Origin: Phragmites australis
Lineage: Eukaryota > Streptophyta > Magnoliopsida > Poales > Poaceae
DNA: 64,000 bases
Reading direction: 5' to 3'
Assembly: GCF_958298935.1 (NCBI RefSeq)
Contig: NC_084930.1
Coordinates: forward strand, 24,030,001 to 24,094,000
Shown here: piece by piece, positions 1-11,462 of the stretch
Layout of the letters: the number at the start of each line of letters is the position of its first letter
Position numbering within the stretch: position 1 is the first letter of the stretch
The notes under the pieces: generated by a model
Database searches by the model: none
What the model saw: only the letters and a program-made list of their open reading frames with translations
What the model was told of the DNA's origin: nothing
Position numbers and translations under genes: made by a program

Positions 1-455
1 GTGCCTTATTCTCCAATCTAGGATGACCTCTTGGGATTTTTCAAATATGAAATAAGGTATAAGTTGTCGAAGAGAAAATTATATTATTAAACCTATAATT
101 TATCTATAACAAATAAGTCAAGAAATAGACTCAAAGTTTCTTCATGTAAGGGAGAGTCACCTTGTGATGTCCTTGCTTGAATTTATAATGTCCATTAAAC
201 TTGGTCTCCTCATTAAGTTATTTGAATTCCAAAACCAACCTCCTTGCATCCGACCTACCACAACAAATTGACCTGACAAAAGATTGCAAACCGAGATGAT
301 TTAAGTTTGAAGGTTCGTGGATGGAGTCTCCATATTTGCTCAATATCATAGGCATCATATTGAGCCTTTTGAGCTGTCTTTGTCTAAAAGATTACAGAGT
401 AAATAGAGCGATCTTTATTCTAAAATCTATGAGCATTCCTCGCCTTCTAAATAAA
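1..455. other. Unassigned AT-rich flank
   Basis: I recognise no gene or repeat here. It is the sequence into which the 461-8372 LTR element inserted. The open frame that begins at 321 runs across the element boundary and is not a gene. Confidence 0.5.
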
Positions 456-460
456 CCAGA

Positions 461-1420
461 AGTTCGAGCAAGAGTTCGTCTTGCCCCAGTAAGTACAACG
501 AGAGTTTCTTCTAAGGAGGAGACTCAAGCTTAGAGACGAAGTTTAAGAGGAAGGAACACCACGAATGTAATGATGGTAGAACTTATGGATTGATCTGGGA
601 GGAGTATCATAGCGTGACTTGGTGTGTTTTCACCTCTGTGTCTGTTTTGCTATCTAGCTCGTGTGTTTTTCCTAGGCGACCATGGCCCCCTATTTATAGG
701 GCTATGCGTAGCTTGGCATACAAGTTATCATAATGTACAAATATCTTGGACCTGACCGAATTACTGGGCCTTATCCTGGATAACTACTTTGTACCCTGTC
801 TGGGAGACAAATATCCACCATGGTAATTATCGTGGTGCCTGCCCCCTGAAGATGGCGAGCCGGTCACCAATTACAGCCTGGCGCCGCACTGTCAGGGGTG
901 TCAGGATAGCCTCCATTACGCCGGAGTGTTAGAGCAGCATCTGTCAGCCTAGGCGTTTAATGCGAGTCACTTCCTTGCAGGCAAAGCACGACTGGTGCTC
1001 CCTTTTCGACAGATCTTTCCTAAGGCTTGCTGACTCGCCTTGTAGCCTCTAGGAAGGCGGCCCGGGCAGCTGTAGATGGGGGCCTTGGGAAGCATGGCTC
1101 TGGAAGGTGAAGGCTTTGGGAGGCAGGACTCCGGAAGGCCGGGGCTTTAGGAGGCCGAAGCATCGGGGGACCGAGGCTTTGAGAGATTGAGGTCTCGAGG
1201 GGTCGGGCTTCGGGAGGCCGAGTTTTGGGAGGCTGAGCCTTCGGGAGGCTGAGTCGGTTAAGCCAAGGGAAGGCTTCGCATGTACGAAGAGGTACCGCGA
1301 AAGGACCTGATGACTTCGGAGGTCGAGCCTTTAGCTGAGGGTCCAGAGATCAAGGCTCCGGAGGGACCTGGATAGTAATCTTCAACCATTATCCTCAGGC
1401 TAGTTTATTTTTCCCCAACA
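461..1420 (-). repeat. Family A LTR (3' LTR, left copy)
   Basis: The LTR is 960 bp. On the minus strand it starts TGTTGGGG at 1420. It aligns along its length with 7448-8372, sharing the TATAAATA promoter block, the GGCTTCGGGAGGCCGAG-type tracts and the terminal GTTCGAGCAAGAG. Many substitutions against the right LTR indicate an old insertion. The outermost base at 461 is A where T is expected. Confidence 0.75.
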
Positions 1421-3227
1421 GTACACCCTCATTCTCGGGCCCCAATGTTTCGGAGGGGGGAGATGATGTAGACGAAAACCAACCCCAGCCTGACATAGTG
1501 TCAAGGATGCCCGATGGCAATTCCTTATCCATAAGAAGTTTTTTCATTGGGAAACATGGGCGTCGATGGTGAGGCCCAAGGCTAATGGCGTACTGGTGGT
1601 GGTGATCTGCTTCGGAGTTTGTTGGAGTTGTCATGTGTGGTGTCAGGACCTCGGGCTAGAGGGGCATCGATATATGTGGTGTACTCCAGGGTCCATTCCA
1701 AGGCCAATACAGGTTATCCAGATTCCTTCGGTATGGTTCTTCCTGCCTTTTGAGGTCACAAGAGTAGAGGTTATGTGTAGGATTGGGGGACCCTACGCGT
1801 TTGCCTGGCAGGATGAGACGTGCCACTGCCGTGTTCTAACTGGACAATCCGGGAGGTCATTTACGGTTTTGTGCCCACGCCTCTGTCACGTGTCGAAAGG
1901 AGTATGGGTTATTAATGTGACGGGACATCCGTGCGAGAAAACGAGGCATTTGTCGTGGAACGCTGCCACATGCTGGCGGAACGACCGGGGCATGGCCATG
2001 GTCGCCTCAGGCATTAAATGGGGGACGCTGCGGTGTTGGTTCCGCTTCATCTTCCGGGCTTACATGGCTGCTTGGTCCGGGTATAAAGCTGGGGTCACCT
2101 GGCTGGATTCTTCTCAGCCCTACGAGCGAGTAGTTAACCTTGACTTGAGTATGGCGTCGTCTTCCTCCTTATCCTCTTTAGAGATGTCGATGATCTCGAT
2201 GGCTTCTTCTGGAGCCAGACCATTTCATTCGTCGGCAGAGGCGACGGTGGCCACGCCGCTTCCATCTCTGTAGGGGAGGCGGCTACCTGCCACTCCGGCC
2301 TGACCTTTGGCTAGGGAGGCCATGCCCTTCGAGATCATTGATATCTCTAATGACAATGAGGAGAAGGACTGGGATATCCTACGAGGGGAGAGCGAGTAGG
2401 CGTCTATGGAGACGACAACGAAGGAGGAGGCTGGGAAGGCGGGAAAGATGGCCCCACCGGTGACCTCTTCGGACTCTTCTTCGTCCTCCGACAGCTTGGG
2501 AGCCAGCTACTGTATCGGCTTCCGCAGCGGCTGGCCACATATGAGGCGCATACACCGTCCCATGCGTGGCCCCTACCGGGACCCGTAGGAGGTGAAGGCG
2601 GTCTCCTGGAGGGAGTTCTTGGTGAAGTCGTGAGGCATTCATGTCTCATGATCAGCCATGGCCTTGTTGTGGGCCCATGGCTTGGCTTAGTCACCTTGTA
2701 CTCTTTCTCACCCTGTTTTTTGCTCTGTCGGGGTCTATCTTCTTCGTAGCAATTTTTGTACTATCACTTTTATATGTGTCCTTTGGATGTACTAGTTGTT
2801 TAATAATATAATATGGACCTTCGGGGACGGTCGTTTCTCTTTCTGTATCGGAGTGCAAGGGGATCTTTCGAACTGGTGACCGTACATGTGTGCACCTTCG
2901 TGCCTTCAAGCCGTGCTTCTTCGTCCCCTTCATGGGCGATGGCTAGTTTTTCAGATGACTGAGTACCGAGCCTTCGCATAGATCATCGCCAGTTTCGTTC
3001 CTTCTGGGGGAGATGTGGCCTAGGGAATCTGGTGGTGGTAGATACGTAGGGTAACTAAGGAGGGCCGGGTGAAGCAATGGCGACCTTGTCATTCCTATTT
3101 ATTGCGTACTCCACGGACTCAGCACTGGTAGGGCCCTCCTCCAAATTTGTTCTAGATTTTCGACTCAGCGAAGTCCATTTGGAACCTTTGGAAACAAGCT
3201 CCAGATGTGGTCCTTGACCCTTAGGGT
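1421..3227 (-). other. Family A internal region, non-coding
   Basis: This GC-rich internal part of the LTR element has no recognisable Gag or Pol motif on either strand. The longest open frame (1566-2273, plus strand) is rich in Trp, Cys and Ser and matches nothing I know, so I treat it as fortuitous. Confidence 0.5.
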
Positions 3228-4105
3228 TCCTTAGCCACTGCCGGGCTTCGGAGGCGATCTGTTTAAAGCATGGTGACAGCGTTGTTGGAGGCGGAGCCGA
3301 AGGCTAGATGGGAGAGGTGATCCGCGACCCCCTCGGCCTTTTAGCAGTGCCTGGCTCCGAAGGTAGTCCGTCCGGAGCCTGGCGACGGTGTATCGGAGGC
3401 GAAGCCGAAGGCTAGGCAGGAGAGGTGGTCCGCGATCCTCTCGCCCCTTAGCCGCTGCCCGGCTCTGAAGGTACTCTGTCCGGAGCCTGGCGATGACGTG
3501 TTAGAGGCAAAGCCAAAGGCTAGGTGGGAGAGGTGGTCCGCGACCCCCTTGGCCCTTAGCCGCTGCCTAGCTCCAGAGGTACTCCGTCCGAAGCCTCACA
3601 ACGGCATGTCGGAGGCAAAGCCGAAAGCTAGGTGGGAGAGGTGGTCCGTGACCCCCTCGACCCTTAGCTGCTGCCCGGCTCCAGAGGTACTCCATCCAGA
3701 GCCTGGCGACGGCGTGTCGAAGGCGAAGCCGAAAGCTAGGCAGGAGAGGTGGTCCACGACCCCCTCGGCCCTTAGCCACTACCCAGCTCCGGAGGTACTC
3801 CACTGGAGCCTGGGGACGGCGTGTCAGAGGCGAAGCCGAAGGCTAGGTGGGAGAGGTGGTCCGCGACCCCCTCGGCCCTTAGCCACTGCCCGGCTCCGGA
3901 GGTACTCCATCCTGAGCCTAGCCACTGTATGTAAGAGGCGAAGCCGAAGGCTAGGCGGGAGACGTGGTCAGCGACCCTCTTGGCCTTTAGCCCCTGCTCG
4001 ACTCCGGAGGTACTCTGTCCGGAGCCTGGTGATGGCGTGTTAGAGGCGAAGCCGAAGGCTAGGCGGGAGAGGTTGTCCGTAACCCCCTCGGCCCTTAGCT
4101 ACTGC
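3228..4105. repeat. 108-bp tandem repeat array inside family A element
   Basis: About seven and a half head-to-tail copies of a roughly 108-bp unit. Each holds GAGGCGAAGCCGAAGGCTAGG, then GGAGAGGTGGTCCGCGACC, then CCCGGCTCCGGAGGTACTCC. Unit starts fall near 3283, 3391, 3500, 3608, 3716, 3825, 3933 and 4041. Because 108 is a multiple of three, frames stay open through several units: plus 3498-4043 has a 36-residue repeat with EAKPKARWERW, and minus 3803-3567 is also open. It lies at the 5' end of the element's internal region, just after the PBS-like segment. Confidence 0.85.
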
Positions 4106-4193
4106 AATGAATTTGTGGCCCCTGCAATGGACAGTCAAGGGTTCCACTATCTCTCTTAGCACTTCTGTGTTCAAGTCACCACGAACGGCGCAC

Positions 4194-7100
4194 TGTTGGA
4201 GCAAGAGTTAGTCTTGCCTGTAACACCCTAATTTTTCTAATTCTAATTTTTTCTCAATATTTGTTAAAGTTCAAATGAGTTTATATATTTTATTTAAAAA
4301 GAGAGAAAACCATATTTTATATGAAAGAAGAAGAAAATGACATAGGATATAAGTGAATATTTTGCATTCATGCTGAATTAGGCAAATAAGATTTTTATTT
4401 GATTTTTGATGAATTTATTTGAACAGATTTTGCTTTGATTTTGAATTTGAATTTGGATTTGAATTCATAGGAAAAAGAAAAAGAATAAAATCTCTTTTGG
4501 GCCGCCTTTTCTCTTTTCGGCCCACTTTCTCCTCGGCTTCGACCCAGCCGCCGCCGATCTCTCCCGCCCGGGCCGCCTGCCTCGGCCCAACTCCGCGCGC
4601 CAGCCCACGCGCCGAGCCACTCACCCAAGCCGCTGACATGTGGGTCCCGCATGTCAGAGCCTTCTTCCTCCTCAGTCGGACTCCGACTCAGAGACGGGAA
4701 CACGCTGGCCGTCGTCTCCCGTTCAAATCCGAACCCAAGCCGAACCCGAGAGCTTCTAGAGAGTTGCCAAATCAAATCCCCGGGATCCCCTCTATCTCTA
4801 GCCGGCCTTATCTCTAAGGAAATCGCGGAAACAAGCTCGGATGCATCTCCCCGCCGCCGTGTCCAAGTCGATCCGCCGTCGCCTTGGAGTCCTAGCGCAC
4901 CACGCCCTTCCGAACCCGCCTATATAGCTAGCCCGAACCCCCTCGACTAGTTCCCATCGCCAATTCGCCAAAACCCGAGCCTCCTCGCCGAGACTCATCT
5001 CTCTGCCGACGCCACAGCCGCCGCCTCTGCACGAGCTCGTCGCCCCGTCGATCCCGAGCATCCCGGAGCCTTCCAAGCCTACCATCGGAACCACGTGACC
5101 CCACAGAAGCTTTTCCGGCCCTCGCCACCACTGATTGATCACCGGAGTGCCATCCCCGACGAAGTCCCGAGCCTTCCGCCGCCCCTTGTCGCCACCAAGC
5201 TCCTCCAGTGTCGATCTGCTCTCGGTAAGCCCTCAAACGGAATGCTCTCTCCCTCCTGATGCTATTCCGCCGCTTGTCGTCGTGATCCGAGGCCAGCGAC
5301 GAGGTTTGCACTCGTCTCCGGCGAGTCGCCGCCGTGCCCAAGCTCGGCTCCGCCGTGCCCAAGCTCGGCTCCGCCGAGGAACACCCTGCCGACCGCCCAA
5401 ACCTTCCCCAGCCGTCGGATCCGAAGCCCTCGGCCCAGATTAGATCTGTTCTTACCCCTTCGGTCAACCAACCAGAAGCTGCCACGTATTGCCACTTAAC
5501 CCAGTCAGCAGCCATGCCATGTCACCCATCCACCTCAGCCGCCATCTCAACCTTTCTGCGATGTGTCACCCTTGTCACCATGCTACATCAGCCTGAGCTA
5601 CCAAGTCAGTAATTCAAACCTTTTTTAGTATAAAAATAAATCTGATAATTCCTTTAATTGGTAATTTTGCAATTTAGCCCCTGAACTTTTCTGAAATAAC
5701 AAAAAGAGCCCTGTCTTTTTACAGTTAGGTCCCTATACTTATTCATAATTACATTTTGGTCCCTCTATTTTTACAAAAAGGTCCTTGGAGTTTCTGTTAA
5801 TTCAATGTAAGTCCTTTTCTTTTTCCAGATTTAACCCTAGACTTGTTTTAGCCCTAACTTTTCCATCGTAACTCCGATTTAAGCGATTCTTGCGTCGATG
5901 GATTCGTTTTTCAGTGCTCTTTCTTTTTAGCCAGTTTTTATCTCGTTGTTCTTTTGTTTTGTGCTCTATTCTTAGTGTATCTTGTTTGTTTGTTTGCCGG
6001 TAATTGTGCGATTAGCCGATAACATTCCGGATCAATTTGAAGAACAGCAAGACCAGGAGCAAGAATACACTGAGCAGCAGCAAGGAGAAGGCAAGTGTCC
6101 TTGATCATATTGAACCTACATTTTTAAATGTTTTGTTTTACAAAACTGCATGCAATGTCTGTCAATATGATGGGTAGTCACCTATGTTAGGATTTTTCTC
6201 TAGATATTCCCTTTTCATCCCTTGGAACCTAGATGGTTTATGGTTAGGAGTCTTTTATGGGTAGATTTCTTAGCCTTGCTTTTGGGATATTGGGAAGTGT
6301 CATAATTTTTACTAATGAACATATGCAGTAATGATTGTTAATATGATGATGTTTTAGCAACATGGAACCTTAGGTCTTGAGCATAGGGATGTTGGTGATA
6401 GTTGTCATGGTTATGATGTTGGTTTAGTGTTTGCTCAAGTAACCTAAGTAAGGACCGGTTCGTGGAGCGATAACCCAAGAAGTAACGTACCAACCACGAG
6501 GCTGATATGGGTAAGGTGTGACATACTGATTAGAGTCTGTCCAGTGTGCGTTGGGTCAGCACAAAAGGGGGCTTTTGGGTAGGAGCTTTGCTTGCGTAAA
6601 GCCTGGCAGTGAAACCTAGTGGGCAGACATGCACTGGATTAGTCTCTGGTTAGTGAAAAGTGTCATACAGTGATTCTTGGTGGCACACCACTAGCGTGTG
6701 TTAAGTGTCTTGCAAACACGGCAACATGGAATTCACTGACTCGTGGGTAAAGTTGGACAACCTCTGCAGAGTGTAAAACTGTTATAACAGCCGTGCTCAC
6801 GGATATGAGAGACTTGGATCCTCACATGATTAGATGGTGGTTTGGTTTTGGTTCTGGTACAGGGAGTACTAGATGTTGTGATTTTGGTCTTAGTACAGGG
6901 AGTACTAGACGGTTGTGGTATGCAGGGTGGGGAACCTTGTATGCTAGATGATAGATTGTTGGGTTACATTCATTTAATACGTGTCTAATGCTTTTGAGTC
7001 CAAATGTGTTTTCATTACTCGCATTTACGCAAATAATACCTTGTGTCAGCCTATTCTTGATATAAGCCTGCATGTCATTATTTTTCCACACTTGCTGAGT

Positions 7101-8372
7101 ACATTATGTGCTCACCCTTGCTTTCTCCTACCAAAAACATATGCTGCTCAGTAGAAGACCTTGAGGATTTCCAAGACGACGACCTGGTGTTCTAAGGAGT
7201 GTGTCTTCCAGTCGGTGCCTGTGGAGTTTTGGTCGCCATTGCTTTCGTCCCGCTGCCGTCGTTTAGATGATGTCGTTTAGGTTAAATTTTGAGGTTGCTT
7301 AGGTGAAGTCTTTTATTGTAAGAGGTGAACATTTGATTAAATAAAGTATTGCTTTTATTACTTCACCTATGACGTCCTTATGTGTGTTAAACTTCCTGGG
7401 CACACATAAGCCGCACTTGGTTTTGGCCGTTAAAACCGGGTGTGACATTGCCCCAGCAAGTACGGTGAGAGTTTCTTCAAAGGAGGAGACTCAAGCTTGG
7501 AGATGAAGTTTAAGAGGAAGGAACACCATGAATGTATTGATGGTAGAACTTATGGATCGATCTGGGAGGAGGATCACAGCGTGACTTGGTGTGTTTTCAC
7601 CTCTGTGTCTTTTTTTGCTGTCTAGCTCGTGTGTTTTTCCCAAGCAACCATGGCCCCCTATTTATAGGGCCATGTGTAGCTTGGCATACAAGTTATCATA
7701 ATGTACAAATATTCAGGACCTGACCGAATTACTGGGCCTTATCCCGGATAACTACTTTTTACCCTATCTGGGAGACAAATATCCACCGCAGTAACTATTG
7801 TGGTGCCTGCCCCCTGAAGACGGCGAGCCGGTCGCCAATTGTGGCCCGATGCTACACTGTCAGGGGTGTTAGGATAACCTCCATTACGCCGGAGTGTCAG
7901 AGCGGCGTCCGTCAGCCTAGGCGTTTAATGCCGGTTACTTCCTTGCAGGCAAAGCACGAACGGTGCTCCCCTTCTGGCAGATCTTTCCTAAGGCCTCCTG
8001 ACTCGCCTTTTAGCCTTCGGGAAGGCGGCCCGAGCAGCTGGAGACGGGGGCCTCGGGAGGCATGGCTCCGGAAGGTGAAGGCTTTGGGAGGCAGGACTCC
8101 GGAAGGCCAGGGCTTCAAGAGGCCGAGGCTTCCAGGGACCGAGGCTTCGGGAGACCGAGGTCTCGGGGGGCCGCGCTTCGGGAGACCGGGTTTTAGGAGG
8201 CTGAGCGGGTTAAGCCAAGGGAAGGCTTCACCGGTACAAAGAGGTACCACGGAAGGACCTGATGACTTCGGAGGTCGAGCCTTTAGCTGAGGGTCCGAAG
8301 ATCAAGACTCCAGAGGAACCTGGATAGTAATCTTCACACATTATCCTCAGGCTGGTTTATTTTCCCCCAACA
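4194..8372 (-). repeat. Family A LTR (5' LTR, right copy), split by a solo LTR
   Basis: The LTR runs 4194-4218 and resumes at 7448-8372, about 950 bp in total. The outer edge is CCCCCAACA at 8372, and the inner edge TGTTGGAGCAAGAG starts at 4194. The split point is marked by the duplicated 5-mer TTGCC (4214-4218 and 7448-7452), so the inner 4219-7447 sequence arrived later. Confidence 0.85.
4219..7447 (+). mobile_element. Solo LTR of a Ty3/gypsy-type element, nested in family A LTR
   Basis: This 3229-bp segment starts TGTAACACCC and ends GGGTGTGACA, with a perfect 5-bp target-site duplication TTGCC on both sides. It has no internal PBS, polypurine tract or coding region, as expected for a solo LTR left by LTR-LTR recombination. 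The first third (4500-5500) is very GC-rich with a TATATAG box near 4920 and a 21-bp direct duplication at about 5330-5375. The rest is AT-rich, with an AATAAA near 7337. The size and terminal sequence resemble the long-LTR Tekay/Retand-type elements of grasses; that clade assignment is from memory. Open frames between 4395 and 5612 lie on both strands in the GC-rich part and are not considered genes. Confidence 0.85.
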
Positions 8373-8377
8373 CTAGA

Positions 8378-9060
8378 GAATGCAATAAACGAGATCTTTA
8401 TCATTTGAATTTTGTAGGCAACTAAAAATGAAGTGTAGAATATTTGAGCAAGAGCGAGAAAGATTATGTTTTGATAGAAAAAGAAGAAGCAAACAAAACA
8501 TGTGCTCATCATTTTCAACAAAACAACATGGAGAACAATTAGGAGACATATTCTTAATTCTTCTATGCACTCGCTGCGCATTAGCAATCTTTTAGTTATG
8601 ATCCTCCAAATAAACATGTGAAATCTTAGTAGGAATTTTTTATTCTTCCAGATAAGATTAATAATAATCTTTATTTGATTTGACCTATTTATTTTGGTTA
8701 CTATTTTTTAATGTTCTTTTGATGAAGAAGCTTGTAGGAATTTTGTGTTGTCCATATATCTTTCTTCTTTGGCTTCTAAATAAAATGTCTTAGCCTCCAA
8801 TTTTAGAAAGAGGGGTCTGCGTAAGCTGATTAACAAAATCAATATCAAAAATAGAAGAAAGTAAAGGCTCATTCCATCTTTTTGACTGAAAAGCTGCAAC
8901 TTTGATCGGGAGACTATGGCTCAAAGCTTCTTGATTAATGTGTTCATGAATGTTTTCTCAACCTGAACACCAGGGCTGATTTCAAATCAAAATATTATCA
9001 TAAAAAAGTTGCTACTGAACAGTCTTAAAGGAATAGAGCCTCAAGTCTAGGATTTGAAGC
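8378..9060. other. Unassigned AT-rich interval
   Basis: I see no recognisable gene or repeat. The short minus-strand frames are low-complexity. Confidence 0.4.
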
Positions 9061-9064
9061 TTTG

Positions 9065-9315
9065 ATTGCTTACTCTCGAGGTCGACGGTGACACCGCCCC
9101 TAGTCTCAGCAACACGGTCGGTTGTCGTACCCCATAAGATGAAGCACGTGTCGGGGTGGCCCACAGGCAGCACGAGCGGGTAGCCCGCCATGGCGCTCCA
9201 AAATGCAGCCCGGAGCGCCGCATAGGCTCTCTTGCAGCGCCGTGATGATCGTGCCCGAATCTGTGATCACGCCCTCGCAGAACACGGCTTGAGGTACGTC
9301 CAGCAGCCACCCGCC
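9065..9315 (-). pseudogene. Aspartyl protease (A1B) fragment, frameshifted
   Basis: Minus-strand translation shows the second catalytic motif of a plant pepsin-like protease (VITDSGTIITALQE; GATTCGGGC complement near 9250-9261), preceded by LLDVPQAVF. After one frameshift it continues AYAALRAAFWSAMAGYP and then DTCFIL. That order (DSGT, then the helix, then a Cys-containing strand) is normal for A1B proteases. The N-terminal lobe with the first DTGS, and the C-terminus, are absent, so only about 80 of about 450 residues remain. It is not an obvious recent copy of the intact protease at 27-31 kb, because the residues around the motif differ. Confidence 0.7.
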
Positions 9316-9429
9316 ATAATTCAGTAATTCACAATTTCTGGTTTAGTAGAAACGTAGCACATCTTCAACATTGGATTACAGAACAGATCTTTGAAAACAG
9401 AATTTTACTGGGCATAGCACTACTGAAAT

Positions 9430-9915
9430 CAACCTTAACTTTTGCCAGAAACCTCCAAATAAATTCAAATTAACAAATAAGAGCTATTGCAACATACAGT
9501 AATAACTATTGTAGCAAATACAGAATACGAAAAACTATCAAAGATTATCAAGCCAAATAAATACTGATGTTAATCACTCATCACAAATAAACCAAGGTAT
9601 ATTTCAACTTGGTTTCTCAATATCTGTTTCTCTAATATTGCAACAAAGACGAAGAAACTACAACAAACATAAATAACTATTTCAACAAATAAGAACTATT
9701 ACAACATACAGTAATAACTATTATAGCAAATACAGAATACGAAAATCTATTGCAACGAAAAAACTATTACACCATACAACTATACCTATCGCAACATACA
9801 AAAAACCTATTGTAGCAGATACAAATTTACCAAGAACTATTGCAACATGCAAAAGTAGCTATTCTAACATACCAAAATAACTATTGCAACATAAACAAAA
9901 TCTACTGAGAGATAA
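9430..9915. repeat. Degenerate short repeats (AACTATTGCAACATACA)
   Basis: Variants of a 17-25 base motif such as AACTATTGCAACATACA and CTATTGTAGCAAATACAG recur irregularly at least ten times. The longer stretch AACATACAGTAATAACTAT recurs at about 9490 and 9700. Its origin is unknown. Confidence 0.6.
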
Positions 9916-9959
9916 GCAAAATCTTAGACAACTGAGAACTAGAAAATCTGTTAATTTAA

Positions 9960-11460
9960 TTAACCTACCAAAAGAAACCTGGTAAGTATGGAAAGAAATG
10001 GATAAGTCCGTGTGCAGCTTAAGAGATGACATCTTGCAAAGAGATCTGAGTATGTTTTCGGGTACGTTTGTACGGCGCCTACATCCGCCACGCCAAAACG
10101 ATGGCTCACCAAATATTTCGCGGAGGAATCGGCCGCTGTTGTCTCGTCCTCGTGTGGGTGCAGAAAACAACTGCGCGTGGGCACGGGTGCAATGGCGCAC
10201 CAACAATTGGCGTCAATCCAAACACGCTCGCTTCACCCAGTCAACATCCAAAAAGTTAATAGGGGTGGTGTTGGCGTCGATCCAAACAACCCCGAAGGCA
10301 AGGCGTAGCCCGACGTGCGAGCAGCGGCTGCCTGCTGCCACATACATCATTGATGGCACAACAACACCGATGGCATAATGGCCAATAAAGCTTTGACAGC
10401 GGTTCCCTCAACTTAAAAAAGAGGATTCTGGACTACGGCCTCTGAGAAGACCTTCCGTTGGTAATCACCTTCAGCCAGCGCAGTACGGCAGGCGAATCGG
10501 AGGCGTACGGCAATGTGGAGATTTCAAGTGCAGCAAATGCTATGTCAGTGCAGGGATATTGAGAACGAGTTCAAACCTGCTGGTCTCTGAGGGAAAGAGC
10601 AAGACGGCATTGAGAATGAAGTCGAGCTTGCTGATCCATGAGGAAAAGAACGGGAGGTAGCAAAAGGCACTTTTTGAGCAAAGTGCTGCCATCATAAAGC
10701 ACAGAGGCGGTGCAGCGATTGGACGTGCATTGAGCAAGCGTGGGCGAGCCAGGGTGCTGTGAGCTAGTTGTGTTGGACTGCGCACCCTTCCAGTATCGCT
10801 CCTGTTCCCCGTCCGGCACCAATACGGCAACAGAGGATATCCAGGCTAGATCACAACCTCCTGTAAACAGCTGTACATTGTGTATTTATACATGGAAAAA
10901 CATCAATGACAATATCGTGGAATTCTCCCAAAACCTTCCTCTTTTAGGTTTGCTAATTGCTATAGGCTGGCCATTTTGCTCAATTTCTTATTATATACTA
11001 GTCTTTTGTATCTAACACTTACAGTGTTACACTCCTTTATTTTATTATAATGTTTGTTGGCAATTGCAGAAAGAACACAAAAAGGAAGGGAAGACCAGTA
11101 CTTCCTTTAAGCAAATCCAAACAATTGAGCAATGATTCGCATCTTCCTCTCACTCTGAATCACAAGATTTCAATACGCAAAAGTAGGACTAGGACATCAC
11201 AGAAACAATATTTGGAAGGTCAGAACGAGGAAGACACAAATAATTATAGCAAAAATTAAAAGCTAATAAAGCCAACAACAATATTAATTGATACTAGAGC
11301 TCGTTACGCAAGGGACTTCTGCTATCTAGTACCTTAAAATGCAACAATTCTAAGATGTAGCACATGAGAAAGAACGGACCCCTTGAAGTCTCGTTCGGAA
11401 CATCTATCTGACCTTCTCCATTTTTTCTGCAGGAATTAAAATTTGCGCGTTTGTAATAGG
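9960..11460. other. Unassigned interval with coding-like patches
   Basis: No confident gene. A minus-strand patch near 10560-10450 reads LEISTLPYASDSPAVLRWLK without a stop and looks protein-like, but I do not recognise it and it has no convincing partner exons. The frames at 9998-10378 and 10540-10830 have no family features I can name. Confidence 0.35.
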
Positions 11461-11462
11461 CC

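Larger units (their letters stand above)
461..8372 (-). mobile_element. Pol-less LTR retrotransposon (family A) with nested insertion
   Basis: Two related LTRs (461-1420 and 4194-8372) flank a 2.8-kb internal region. The element reads on the minus strand: the LTR TATA motif (TATAAATA, near 690-700 and 7660) points that way, and the primer-binding-like segment just inside the right LTR (4193 downward, GCGCCGT-CGTGG-GAC) matches the segment after a third LTR at 46949. Flanking 5-mers are CCAGA (456-460) and CTAGA (8373-8377), a plausible decayed target-site duplication. I find no reverse transcriptase, integrase or RNase H frame inside, so this is a non-autonomous element or deletion derivative. 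Ty3/gypsy affinity is inferred from LTR and PBS style only. Without the nested 3.2-kb insert it would be about 4.7 kb. Confidence 0.75.

Noticed and set aside
1566..2273. 235-codon plus-strand open frame
   Set aside because: It lies inside the non-coding internal part of a minus-strand LTR element, has odd Trp/Cys-rich composition, and shows no recognised motif.
3228..4105. Regular repeats resembling a CRISPR array
   Set aside because: The whole 108-bp unit is repeated with no unique spacers, in a plant LTR element. It is a minisatellite.
4395..5612. Cluster of overlapping open frames on both strands
   Set aside because: They fall in the GC-rich part of a solo LTR with exact target duplication. 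Open frames on both strands reflect composition.
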